NCBI RefSeq assembly: GCF_001653235.2
Contig: NC_035794.1
Location: forward strand, 2,728,001-2,792,000
DNA: 64,000 bases
Direction: 5' to 3'
DNA from: Pochonia chlamydosporia 170
Lineage: Eukaryota > Ascomycota > Sordariomycetes > Hypocreales > Clavicipitaceae
How positions within the stretch are numbered: position 1 is the first letter of the stretch; each line of letters starts with the position of its first letter. Positions 22,122 to 31,186 of this stretch are shown in pieces. The position numbers and the translations under genes are program-made. The notes beneath the pieces were generated by a model that was not told the DNA's origin, searched no databases, and saw only the letters and a list, made by a program, of their open reading frames with translations.

Positions 22122-22142
22122 GTCTGGGCTTTAAGCCCAGAC
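22122..22142. repeat. near-perfect 21-bp hairpin
   Basis: gtctgggctt and aagcccagac form a 10-bp inverted repeat around a single T. A decayed copy of the surrounding stretch (aagactaggcttaattctag followed by acctttacac) lies at about 23908-23940, so this is part of a dispersed repeat and no terminator is implied. Confidence 0.5.
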
Positions 22143-22271
22143 CTTTACAGGCTAATAGTTTTATATCTCTCTTAATATAAATATTATGAGTTGTTTTGTG
22201 TACGCTTATTTAAAATATATAGCTCTATTATCTATACATATAGCGCTAAGATAATTGTCTTGTATTACTGG

Positions 22272-22556
22272 CAGAGCATTGCTTGTATTGTATTTATTGT
22301 ATTTTTTGGGGGTTACTTGTATTTTGTATTATATTTATTTTGTATTGTATTATATTTGTATTTTTTACCTACTCTATGTATTGTATTGTATTTTGTATTG
22401 TATTAAATACAATACAATACAAAAATACAATATAATGTATTTTGTATTTTTTAAAAATCTATGTATTGTATTTTGTATTATATTGTATTTAAATACAATA
22501 CAATATAAATACAATACAAAAATACATTTTGTATTGTATTTTTTGGCAATGCTCTG
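22272..22556. mobile_element. hAT-like non-autonomous element, copy 2, with 8-bp target duplication
   Basis: A 285-bp element with the same ends as the element at 20754 (cagagcattg .. caatgctctg). It is flanked by attactgg (22264-22271) and attactag (22557-22564): an 8-bp duplication with a single G/A difference. The interior is almost entirely tattgtatt / aatacaata, forming two strong dyads centred near 22,404 and 22,491. The shared termini and shared target length place both copies in one family although their interiors differ. Confidence 0.75.
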
Positions 22557-22594
22557 ATTACTAGATATAATAAAACATAAAATAATATTAATAT

Positions 22595-22800
22595 ACATAA
22601 TTTATTAGCCTACAATAAACACACCTAAGAGCCTAAAGTACCCTAAGAAATACCGCACTTATATATAGCTTATTAGTTTACTTCTTTTTAGTCTAAATAG
22701 TTAGAGTTCTTTTAATCTCTTAGATTAAATAGTATTTAATCTTTAATTACTTTAATCTTTCTAAAAGAGTTTAGTAATATTATTTAGTAGTATTATGTAG
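22595..22800. repeat. inverted copy of the 23.67 and 24.72 kb repeats
   Basis: On the minus strand this stretch reads ctactaaataatattacta, then ttaaatactatttaatct, then gtgcggtatttcttagg, then ttaggtgtgtttattg. The same order occurs on the plus strand at 23531-23640 (partial), 23672-23880 and 24718-24930. One copy is therefore inverted relative to the others. Confidence 0.6.
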
Positions 22801-23035
22801 GCGGAATTACTCACACTTGGGGGCCTAATAAGGGGATAGGAAAAAGGGACTTAGTATTTTCATTTAATCTTATAGCTAGCACACAGATAAAAGGGAAGTT
22901 CTTTCCCCTTTAGCTAGATATTTAATTAATAGACTTAACCGCAATTTTCTTAACTAGAGCTATTTACTTAGTGTATCTAATACTTATTTACTAAATCCCT
23001 TATTAACTAAGAGTACCTTTCTTTGCTACTAGCTA
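22801..23035. repeat. ~235-bp dispersed repeat, least mutated of three copies
   Basis: From gcggaattactcacacttgg to cccttattaactaagagtac. Related copies in direct orientation lie at about 24233-24450 and 24476-24715, where cacacttgggggcc has become tacacttaaaggcc and similar. The change is consistently towards A/T, so the three copies give a graded record of RIP. Confidence 0.65.
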
Positions 23036-23526
23036 TATTATGTGGGCAGTTTAGTGCACACAGCTATAGAGGACTTTTAAGCCACGCTAAGCCACGCTAG
23101 CCTAGGCCACACATTTAATCACATAGGGACCCACTTATTCTGTGGATAAAAAACCCGATTGCAAGCTTTAGCTAGTTTTTAGATCTACAACCTTCTGGCT
23201 GCATAGCTGTTTGTTCATAATATGACTTGACTTTACTTGACAGAGCTGTTCCTTCCTGCCTCCCTCCCTACTATTCCTTTGGAAGCCTCCCTCCCTTCCT
23301 GACTTCCCTGAATTCCCTGACTTCCCTGAATTCCCTGACTTCCCTGAATTCCCTGACTTCCCTGAATTCCCTGACTTCCCTGAATTCCCTGACTTCCCTG
23401 ACTTCCCTGAATTCCCTGAATTCCCTGACTTTCTTGGATTCCTCCCAGCTTACAAAGGCCCTAGACAACGAAACCCATACATCTAGCCTTGCTGCTGGGT
23501 GTGTGTCTTTTCCCCCGACAAAATAT
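23036..23526. repeat. long inverted repeat, right arm (better preserved)
   Basis: Reverse-complement partner of 20035-20450, about 491 bp. It is longer mainly because its 9-bp minisatellite is expanded. It retains CA dinucleotides that are TA in the left arm. The pair bounds a 2.6 kb core and resembles the long terminal inverted repeats of a foldback-type or other DNA element; no clear target duplication was found at the outer ends, which are AT-rich. Confidence 0.75.
23304..23429. repeat. 9-bp minisatellite, 14 copies
   Basis: Fourteen head-to-tail copies of ttccctgaa or ttccctgac, exactly 126 bp, in the right inverted-repeat arm. Any protein read through it is a Ser-Leu-Thr/Asn repeat artefact. 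The left arm keeps only a few decayed units (gaatttaag, gaaagttag). Confidence 0.9.
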
Positions 23527-23530
23527 CTTA

Positions 23531-23780
23531 TAGAGGTATACTACTAAATAATACTGCTAAAGTCTTTTAGAAAGACTAAAGCAATTAAAGATTAAATACT
23601 ATTTAATCTAGGCAATTAGAGGATTCTAACTACCTAGCCTAAAGGCACCTTTTCTTACTATAGGCTATACTTTATAAAGGTATACTACTAAATAATACTG
23701 CTAAAGTCTTCTAAGAAGACTAAAGCAATTAAAGATTAAATACTATTTAATCTAAGCAATTAGAAGGATTCTAACTATTT
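23531..23780. repeat. ~141-bp tandem duplication
   Basis: The stretch ggtatactactaaataatac, then gctaaagtcttttagaaagac, then attaaatactatttaatct, then ggattctaacta occurs twice, starting near 23535 and 23676, about 141 bp apart. A third relative begins near 24718. Confidence 0.6.
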
Positions 23781-24232
23781 AGACTAAAGGGAAGTAATAA
23801 TCTAGACTAAATTGCTAATAAGCTGTATGTAAGTGCGGTATTTTGCGGGCCACTCTAAGCTCTTAGGTGTATTTATTTTGGGCCAATAAATTAGTTGCAC
23901 ACACAAGACTAGGCTTAATTCTAGACCTTTACACTTATAGAGAGAAGAGAGAAAGAGAAAAGAGGTTAGCGTAGCTCTATAGAGAGCCCTTATAGAGTCT
24001 AGCTAAGCTCTAGTAGAAACTTATAGTTAGTTTTTAGGTAGCTCTCTTAGCCTCTCTGCGCGTACCTGTCTTTTTCTCCTTTAAGATCTAAGCGCTACGC
24101 TTAAATCTATAATGCCTTAATATAATTACATTATATATAATATCTAGATCTAAGACCTAGAGTGTATCTAAAGTTGCTATAGTACTAGGTAATTCTATTA
24201 TTTATAGTTATTATATAGTATATAAGTAAAAT

Positions 24233-24715
24233 TACTTACACTTAAAGGTCTAACTAAAAGATTAAAAAAAGAGAACTAGGTATTTTTATTTAATCTTCTA
24301 GCTAGTATATAAATAAAAGAGAGATCTTTTTCTCTTTAGCTATACATTTAACTAGTAATTTAATTATACTTTTTCTTAATTAAAGCTAATTATTTAATAT
24401 ATTTACTATTTATTTACTAAATCTTTTATTAACTAAAAGCTTTTTCTTTTATATTAATTATATTATATAAGCGAAATTGCTTACACTTAAAGGCCTAATA
24501 AGAGAGCTAGTAAAAGAGAACTTAGTATTTTTATTTAATCTTATAGCTAGTATATAGATAAAAGAAAGGTTTTTTTCTCTTTAGCTAGAAATTTAATTAA
24601 TAGACTTAATTATAATTTTCTTAACTAAAGCTATTTACTTAGTATATTTAATACTTATTTACTAAATCTCTTATTAACTAAAAACATCTTTCTTTACTAT
24701 AAGCTATACCTTATA
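24233..24715. repeat. two further copies of the ~235-bp repeat
   Basis: Copies at about 24233-24450 and 24476-24715 of the repeat described at 22801, both strongly A/T-shifted. They stand nearly head to tail. Confidence 0.6.
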
Positions 24716-24885
24716 AAGGTATACTACTAAATAATATTACTAGGGTCTTTTAGAAAGACTAAAGTAATTAAGAATTAAATACTATTTAATCTAGGCAATT
24801 AAAAGAATCCTAACTATTTAGACTAAAGAGAAGTAATAATTTAGACTAGATTGCTAATAAGCTATATGTAAGTATGGTATTTCTT

Positions 24886-25095
24886 AGGCTATACTAAGCG
24901 CTTAGGTGTGCTTATTTTAGGCTAATAAAATAGTAGCTTTAGATAGGCATAAAATAATAGTTAGTACTATAGGCTAATTAGAAAGAAGTTAGGCTATACT
25001 AAGCGCTTAGGTGTGCTTATTTTAGGCTAATAAAATAGTAGCTTTAGATAGGCATAAAATAATAGTTAGTACTATAGGCTAATTAGAAAGAAGTT
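24886..25095. repeat. perfect 105-bp tandem duplication
   Basis: The 105-bp unit beginning aggctatactaagcgcttag and ending gaaagaagtt is present twice without any difference that I can see (24886-24990 and 24991-25095). In a block where other copies differ strongly, exact identity means a recent event, one too short or too new for RIP. Confidence 0.85.
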
Positions 25096-25219
25096 TACTA
25101 GGTATTTAGTAAACTTCTAGTAAATATATATAGTGGTATAACTATAGTTTACCAAGGCTTTAGTAAATGTATTAAACTATATAGTATATAGGCACCCTAG
25201 TATTCTCTTTCTTAGATAG

Positions 25220-25427
25220 CTTATTATGTGCTAGAATTAATAGAAATATAGTTAGATTTAGTATTATGTAGGTATCTTTATGTTATATAGTAGAGTTATA
25301 AGGTAAAGAAATATAAATATATCTAAATTCTAATATCTAAGGGTTATTAAATTCTACTCCCTAGATAGTAGACCTAACTATATAGGGGCTAAGTCTATCA
25401 CGTGCGTCTTATTAGTTTGCACTGTAT
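25220..25427. repeat. direct repeat, right copy (pair with 19131-19341)
   Basis: Same-orientation partner of the left copy described at 19131, with more A/T. It lies just inside the right border of the AT-rich block. Confidence 0.6.
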
Positions 25428-25640
25428 GTAGCTCTTAGTTCTTAACCTATGGTATACCTAATAACCTTTAGCATAATCCTAAGTAATACTTTAAGTAACT
25501 ATACTAATTAACTAGTTACACTCTATGACCTATTACTAGTATAACATTTAACCGCTTAAATTAGGCGATTTATGTTAAAAAGTAGATGCCGTTTATTTTG
25601 TGTTCTAATTTATCTACTTTGTGCCAAGTCGACTTTAAAT

Positions 25641-26624
25641 CACGCAGCTACCGGGCGCTTGAATGATCAGTTGATCAAAAGGTGGCACGGGGCCAGCGAC
25701 GTGTTCAAGATTCATATTGCAAAGTCGACCAGCTTCTTATAACGATGTGGCAAGAATTCTCCCATTTTCCAGGCTATATAACGCATATAGGTGTGCAAGT
25801 GGTCCTAGGAAGAGAACCATATAAATATAATTAAAATACTGGGATAAAGGGCGATAATATCTTCTACTATTAGCTATTCTTGGTGAAGGTGGTCAAATCG
25901 TGGAGTGCACATGTCGGGATCGGCCTAAGACTTCAGACCAAGTTGAAACCCATCCACCCCGATGGGCGCCATTTTAACTATACATATGTAGGGTTTGTCC
26001 GGCCAGGCAGCTTCTGCATGCGGCGTAGCATAGCACTAGCTGCAGTACTCCAAAATCTGGTTATTATTTCGTCTGGTTTTCTTCACTGTATCGTTTCATG
26101 CATTCAGGGTGGATAGTCTTTGCCCTTTCTGTATAGAACCTCCGAGTGCCAAGGATGTCCATGTCTGGCGGCCCATGATCTTTGTCTACCGCTGCGGAAT
26201 CCTTGTTCACGGGTGTTGGGGAACATTGAAGACATGGCTGGTGTTTGGTGTAGGCCACGGGGATTTAATTCAGTACAGTGATATCGGGGTATGCAAATCT
26301 GGAGTCTGGTTGGAAGAGCAGACCGAGAAAGGCATCAATGATTGGTAATGTGAGTGAAAATGGTTCCATGTCTGTAAATGAAAGTTGCCATTGGCGCGGT
26401 AAATGTCAATTGTCAAGTCTAGTCTTGCTCAAACAGGCTGAAATTGAGCGGGGAACATAACGGGAATTACAACATTGAAGCTTTGAGACCAACATCTGCC
26501 GTAAACTGGATGGAAAGTGTAGTGAAGTTCGAACTGGGTCAATTTATATTCCCGCTCTTGGTTCCCAGTTCTCAGTAATTACGCGCAGAGTACGAAATAC
26601 GGCGGTATTGTTACCACGGTCGAC
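25641..26624. other. gene-free stretch
   Basis: About 980 nt of normal composition between the AT-rich block and the Gfa-domain gene. Short open frames at 25880-26460 show nothing recognisable. A TATA-like tttatatt lies about 80 nt upstream of the next ATG. Confidence 0.35.
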
Positions 26625-27803
26625 ATGGCAAACTTGCAAATAACGTGCCATTGCGGCGCTCTATCCCAAACCCTGACCAATGTACAGAAGACCGAGTCGG
26701 AAATACCACTGTGTCACTGTTATGGTTGTCGCCATACCACCGGTCAACTATTCGCCTCATATATCAAGTTGCCACTTACATCCCTCGAGTCTGTCGCTGG
26801 TGCCAATGAGCTCACCGAGTATACGGCTGTTGCTGGGGGTGCTACGCGGCCGACCGTCAAGTTATACTTTTGCTCAACCTGCGGGTGCCATATTTTTCGT
26901 TCCATCACGTCTAAATCACAGAATACAATCGAGTTGGCATCTGGGACGCTGGTAGATAGCGATGGGTCGAGGCTCGATGATTCATTCACCCGATTCGGTC
27001 CGCATGTCAACGTCGCCGAAACTGGTGACGGTGGCCTCGCAAAATGGATGACCAACATTCCAACACAGTCCCGGGAAACCACACCACATTATTCACAATC
27101 TGATATCGTCACGTCGTCAGCTTCTGGACATGATGCCGACATTCATATGGCGTCCTGTCTCTGCAAACGAGTGACATTTCAAGTCCACGCCCCAACGGAA
27201 GCCTCGCTTTCTCCACACTCTCACTTTGCAGATCTCATCATTCCGTTCCACACGCAAGATCCGGACATCAAAAACCCCAGCAATGTCAAGTGGTGGATGA
27301 GGAAGAACAATACCCGTTTCATGGCGGGCACGTGTGCGTGCAAGTCGTGCCGACTGGTGTCTGGTTTCGAGATACAATCGTGGGCATTCGTTCCAAGGGT
27401 AAATATCATGTTTGCGACGCGTGATTCTAATAGCGATGATGATGGTAAAAATAGCAATACGACGTGGGAAATACTTAATTTCGACAAACTTCACAGGAAT
27501 GGAACGCTGATTGGGTATGAGTCCTCGCCAGGCGTGCTCAGAGAGTTTTGTCCAAGTTGTGGAGCGACTGTCTTTTGGCATGATACGTCCCGCCCGGAGC
27601 TCATCGATGTCAGTGCCGGTTTGCTGGTGCCAATTGCTAGTTCTGGTGACAGTGGTGAGGGAGTGAGGGTTGAGTCGTTGCTGGAGTGGTGGGCTGAGAG
27701 GGTGAGTTTTGCTGAGGATGCCGTGTTGGGGAGGAAAGGGGATGCGGAAAGGCGGGCGAGGTGGTTGGTTGAGTCTTTGCAGAGTAACATGCGTTCAAAG
27801 TAG
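26625..27803 (+). CDS. protein with two tandem Gfa/CENP-V zinc domains
   Basis: Intronless 392-residue protein with two copies of the glutathione-dependent formaldehyde-activating (Gfa/CENP-V/Mss4-like) zinc fold. First copy: CHCGALSQT (residue ~9), CHCYGCRHTTGQLF (~31), CSTCGCHIF (~86). Second copy: CLCKRVTFQVH, CACKSCRLVSGF, CPSCGATVFWHD. All expected cysteine pairs are present in both. Between copies lies a Ser/Thr-rich linker, and a Ser/Asp/Asn-rich loop interrupts copy two. Fungal genomes hold many Gfa paralogues with no proven substrate; adduct formation with glutathione is known for some bacterial relatives. It borders the AT-rich block and has no obvious partner gene. Confidence 0.88.
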   Translation: MANLQITCHCGALSQTLTNVQKTESEIPLCHCYGCRHTTGQLFASYIKLPLTSLESVAGANELTEYTAVAGGATRPTVKLYFCSTCGCHIFRSITSKSQNTIELASGTLVDSDGSRLDDSFTRFGPHVNVAETGDGGLAKWMTNIPTQSRETTPHYSQSDIVTSSASGHDADIHMASCLCKRVTFQVHAPTEASLSPHSHFADLIIPFHTQDPDIKNPSNVKWWMRKNNTRFMAGTCACKSCRLVSGFEIQSWAFVPRVNIMFATRDSNSDDDGKNSNTTWEILNFDKLHRNGTLIGYESSPGVLREFCPSCGATVFWHDTSRPELIDVSAGLLVPIASSGDSGEGVRVESLLEWWAERVSFAEDAVLGRKGDAERRARWLVESLQSNMRSK

Positions 27804-28494
27804 ACCGTTGATTTAGCTGTGTCAAATACATCTCTCCTGACTGAAGTATATCAAGATGAAGTGATATTGTGACCTCAAAATCTTCTGGAAAGTTGATCGT
27901 TGAGTCGATGTTAAATGTAGGGCAACTTGAGATTTTGTCGACGAGAGACAGGACAATGTTAGCTAGGCAAACTGCAGCATCGTAGAAATGCAGCGGTTGT
28001 GTTCGTCATATCTATCAGGCATCTCGTGTGCAGAGTAGAGGCCTGGTAGTATCATGTTGTGATGTCCAATGTAGTCATTTTTGTGCATGAGGCATCGCAA
28101 CCCTCCTGGCTTTTTGGCCATGATACTGTTCGAAAGCGCTCAAATATCAGCATACATGTAACTTTGCAGACTGATCTCTCTTCGGAGACGGGGTTTTCAT
28201 TTCGTTGCATTGAAACGCCCAGTGGGAACTGTTTGACAGCCATGTCTCACCCCAACGTCCATGGACGGCTCAGCGAGACATCAATAATAATCACCGACAT
28301 GTACGCAGCCAAGTCAAAGACCAGCTGCAGTCATTCACTCTCGAAGGACAGCGGTAAGACAGCGTATGGAGTGCGGCGTCTTGGACTCATGTGAGCGACT
28401 GCCTTCGAGCCAGCAATAAATTGTTCGTGCTCAACGACATACGGCAGTCTCCAACCACCATCGTCTTTCAGCGCCGCAAAGCAAAAAACTCATC
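27804..28494. other. gene-free stretch
   Basis: About 690 nt between two plus-strand genes. An open frame at 28059-28394 has no supporting features. It probably holds the promoter of the sulfotransferase-like gene. Confidence 0.35.
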
Positions 28495-29364
28495 ATGTCC
28501 CCCCAAGACTACAGAGCTCTTTCGAGCCGTGATGTGCCAATGAGAGTAATTGTTTGCGGCCTTCATCGCACAGGAACTATGAGCATCCGCTCTGCGCTGT
28601 GGCAGCTGGGGTTTCATGACTGCTACCACATGGCATCCGTCCGGCAAAGCCAACATCATGCCCAGCTCTGGATTCGGGCTTTGGAGGCAAAGTATTCCGG
28701 CAAAGGGTCCTTCATCAAAGCTGACTGGGATGCGCTTCTGGGTCAGTCACAAGCCTGTTGCGACATACCAGCAGCTCTCTTTTCCGCAGAGCTGTCAGAA
28801 GTTTATCCGGAGGCTAAGGTTATTATCCTCAACCGCGATCCTGAAGAATGGTACGAAAGCGTTCTCAACAGCATTTACAATCTCAGTATTCTGGTCACGC
28901 TCGGGCGGATTTACTGCCGCATCTTTGATCCACAAACATACAACATGTGGCAATTTAATGTTGTGATGCGAAGCCAGGCCATGGGGTTCAACCATCCGAA
29001 GGAGAGGGAGAAGGCTGTCTCCTGGTTCAACGCGCAGTACGAAGAGTTTCGTGACCGGATACCCCCTGAGCGACGCATTGAATATACAATTCAAGAAGGC
29101 TGGAAACCTTTATGTGAGCACCTCGGTGTTCCAATCCCTACAGTGAAGGATCTCACGACGGGTGAATTGGTCGAGGCTCCTTTCCCTCGAGTCAATGACC
29201 GAAAAGCCTTCGCACTTCGCCGCCAGAGGAGCCAGAAACGGGCTATTTCTCGGGCCAACACCAACTTGTTAGCGGGAGTTGGTAGCATTACACTCGCTGG
29301 GTCAATATGTTACGGCGTGTACTTCGTTTGGAAAGCATTGACGGCTAGACCTGGACGTATCTAG
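28495..29364 (+). CDS. sulfotransferase-family P-loop protein, membrane-tailed
   Basis: 289-residue member of the fungal/animal P-loop family often annotated as sulfotransferase (related to Sulfotransfer_4). PAPS/nucleotide-binding loop VCGLHRTGTMSIRSAL at residues 20-35, then a FHDCYHM segment, CDIPAALFSAEL, and the 3'-phosphate region VIILNRDPEEWYESV. The WKPLCEHLGVPIP segment near residue 200 is a family hallmark. The C-terminus has a single hydrophobic helix (about residues 255-280) after a basic stretch, so the enzyme is probably tail-anchored. No intron. It faces the P450 gene tail to tail. Sulfotransfer is not demonstrated for many members of the family, so the activity is an inference. 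Confidence 0.8.
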   Translation: MSPQDYRALSSRDVPMRVIVCGLHRTGTMSIRSALWQLGFHDCYHMASVRQSQHHAQLWIRALEAKYSGKGSFIKADWDALLGQSQACCDIPAALFSAELSEVYPEAKVIILNRDPEEWYESVLNSIYNLSILVTLGRIYCRIFDPQTYNMWQFNVVMRSQAMGFNHPKEREKAVSWFNAQYEEFRDRIPPERRIEYTIQEGWKPLCEHLGVPIPTVKDLTTGELVEAPFPRVNDRKAFALRRQRSQKRAISRANTNLLAGVGSITLAGSICYGVYFVWKALTARPGRI

Positions 29365-29644
29365 GCGATGTTCAACACGATTTCTAGACCGCGACCCAGG
29401 GCCGCAGTTCACAAGGTGTTGAGTTAAAAACAGAGAAGATGTACGTCGTAGTCGTATATGAGGTCATAATTGAGCATAATTGAGTCGATGACCCCGATTA
29501 GGCGCTATTAGGTTAAGTAGATGATTATTTGACGGAATGCGATACACGTAGGGCAAAGGAAAGCAAAACAGAGTCCGCGCATTCGATCTGGCTTTCTTGT
29601 CGGCCTTCAAAGAACCTAATTGAGTACTAGCCCGTCACAATCCA

Positions 29645-31186
29645 TTAGCACATTGTCTTCCGTACAACAAAGCCGCAGTCATCTGGACGCATTACTGGAG
29701 TCTTGAAACGGTCAGCATGAGATATCTTGCCAAGCTTCACATGAAAGCAGCTTACATTGCTGAAGCTCATTTTGTATTCCGAAGGAAGACTCCATTCTAT
29801 GGTCCGTAGAAGCTCGCAGAGAGCAACTTTGAGCAAGGTCAATGCGTAGCCACTGCCCAGGCATCGTCTTGAATGCATTCCAAAAGGTATATATGCTCCA
29901 TGTGTCTGCTTTGCACGCACAGTTCGGTTAATCGCCGCGCAGTTTGCACCCCATCGAAGGGGGTTAAATTGGCCTGCAGATTCTCCCCATTCAAGCGGAT
30001 CGGTGTGAATGCCATATGCATGCCAACCCACTAGGGTGTTTGGAGGAATAATGATGTCCGGCTCGAGGATGAACGGCTCTGAGCTTCTACGGTTAGTCAA
30101 AGTCCACAGCGGCGGATAAAGGCGTAGAGTCTCGTAAATGACGGCCAGCAACAACGGAAGCCGATCTAAGTCCTCGACAGAGTAATTGGCAGGGAACTCC
30201 TGTGTCACAGCCGATCGTAGGCGACTCTGGATGTCTTGGTGTTTTGCTAATTGCAACATGGCCGAAACTAATACCGCCTCTACATTCTCATGGCCAGCCA
30301 CAAACAACTGTTTGTGGTTGGAACGGTAATGGAACTCGGAGATTTCCGTCTCATCTTTTGCCCTGCCTAAGAGATAGATGACCTTATCTGCCGAATATGG
30401 CGAAGGTGGCATCTTTCTTCGCTGTTCGACCTCATGTAACAAATCCAGCTCAAGCTGGCGTAACTGTGAACCAGTCCGTTGCAGGATGTGTGGTTTCCAG
30501 GGCAAATGGCGTAGAAGTGGAAAGAGAAATTCGAATCGTCCAATAACGCTACAGTTGAGTGTTCGTAATATCTGCTGAACGCTTGAGCGGGTAAACTCTA
30601 GGGAATCAAGCTCTGTGTCTAAAAAATATTCCCCGTACAATGAGATGGACCAAGTCCACACCGCTGTTCGAATGCAGGTGCCGACACCACCATGCTCCGA
30701 TGTCTGGTCACGCAATAACCGCATTGCCAGCTGTTGCGTCTTAGCCTTCATGGACGCAATTGGTGCTGGTCTCAAGATCCCTGGCCTCAGGATCTTGGAA
30801 AAGGTAGAGTGGAGGTCTTCACGGCAATTGAAGATGTTCTCCCCGAAGAGCCTGGCGTTTGTACTTCCTGGTCGTCTATGGAAATGCCCAGCTTTCGACA
30901 AGGTCCTATCGGTTTTCTTGAATATTTGGACCAGGTATGCCGGTTTGGTAACAAGGACAGTCCACTGGCCATGTCGCCAGAATGCCACCGCGCCGTGCTT
31001 CTCGATGAGCGGACGAATTCGCCTGTTGTATGAATCCACCCTTGACAGCCCTCGAATAGTGTCATATATCTGTGGCCATAGAGCGGCCACCGGTATATTT
31101 CGAGGAAAGGACTTTGGCAGGAAGGTCAGGTAGGCGACAATACAGCATGGAAATGCAAACAGAAACACGACCCAGAGACCCAGCAT
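29645..31186 (-). CDS. cytochrome P450
   Basis: Microsomal cytochrome P450. N-terminal membrane anchor MLGLWVVFLFAFPCCIVAYL; ExxR motif ETLR at about residues 352-355; heme loop FGMHSRRCLGSG with the Cys ligand near residue 442. The I-helix reads LFVAGHENVEAVL: the usual threonine of the oxygen-activation site is Asn here. ATG 31186 is the first Met before the anchor. Near the 3' end a 54-nt segment (29702-29755) has good intron signals (gtaagc donor, gctgac branch, aag acceptor) and is a multiple of three without a stop. Removing it joins YKMSFSN to TPVMRPDD and gives 495 residues, close to the usual P450 ending. The overall shape resembles CYP56/DIT2-like proteins, but I cannot fix the clan. 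Confidence 0.87.
   Translation of the reverse strand: MLGLWVVFLFAFPCCIVAYLTFLPKSFPRNIPVAALWPQIYDTIRGLSRVDSYNRRIRPLIEKHGAVAFWRHGQWTVLVTKPAYLVQIFKKTDRTLSKAGHFHRRPGSTNARLFGENIFNCREDLHSTFSKILRPGILRPAPIASMKAKTQQLAMRLLRDQTSEHGGVGTCIRTAVWTWSISLYGEYFLDTELDSLEFTRSSVQQILRTLNCSVIGRFEFLFPLLRHLPWKPHILQRTGSQLRQLELDLLHEVEQRRKMPPSPYSADKVIYLLGRAKDETEISEFHYRSNHKQLFVAGHENVEAVLVSAMLQLAKHQDIQSRLRSAVTQEFPANYSVEDLDRLPLLLAVIYETLRLYPPLWTLTNRRSSEPFILEPDIIIPPNTLVGWHAYGIHTDPLEWGESAGQFNPLRWGANCAAINRTVRAKQTHGAYIPFGMHSRRCLGSGYALTLLKVALCELLRTIEWSLPSEYKMSFSNVSCFHVKLGKISHADRFKTPVMRPDDCGFVVRKTMC

Larger units (their letters stand above)
18440..25640. repeat. AT-rich, RIP-affected repeat block
   Basis: About 7.2 kb dominated by TA-rich sequence (runs such as tatatag, taatat, ttaatt) with sharp borders to normal DNA on both sides. 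It is filled with duplicated segments in direct and inverted orientation. Copies differ mainly by C/T and G/A transitions, as expected from repeat-induced point mutation in a premeiotic fungal genome. Islands that keep higher GC are at about 18,770-18,980, 21,240-21,410, 21,627-21,839, 21,960-22,140 and 23,040-23,520. No intact transposase or reverse transcriptase frame was seen; long frames here are by-products of simple repeats. Confidence 0.85.

Noticed and set aside
22122..22142. Hairpin as a transcription terminator
   Set aside because: Intrinsic terminators of this type are not used in fungal nuclear genes, and the motif recurs as part of a dispersed repeat.
22191..22598. Overlapping Tyr/Ile/Leu-rich open frames
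   Set aside because: They read through the tattgtatt palindromic fill of the hAT-like element and have no real protein composition.
23281..23440. CRISPR-like regular array
   Set aside because: Units are 9 bp and contiguous, with no spacers, in a eukaryotic genome; it is a minisatellite.
23227..23547. Open frame giving a Ser/Leu/Thr/Asn repeat protein
   Set aside because: It is a translation of the 9-bp minisatellite; 9 is a multiple of three, so no stop can arise. No start context or signal.
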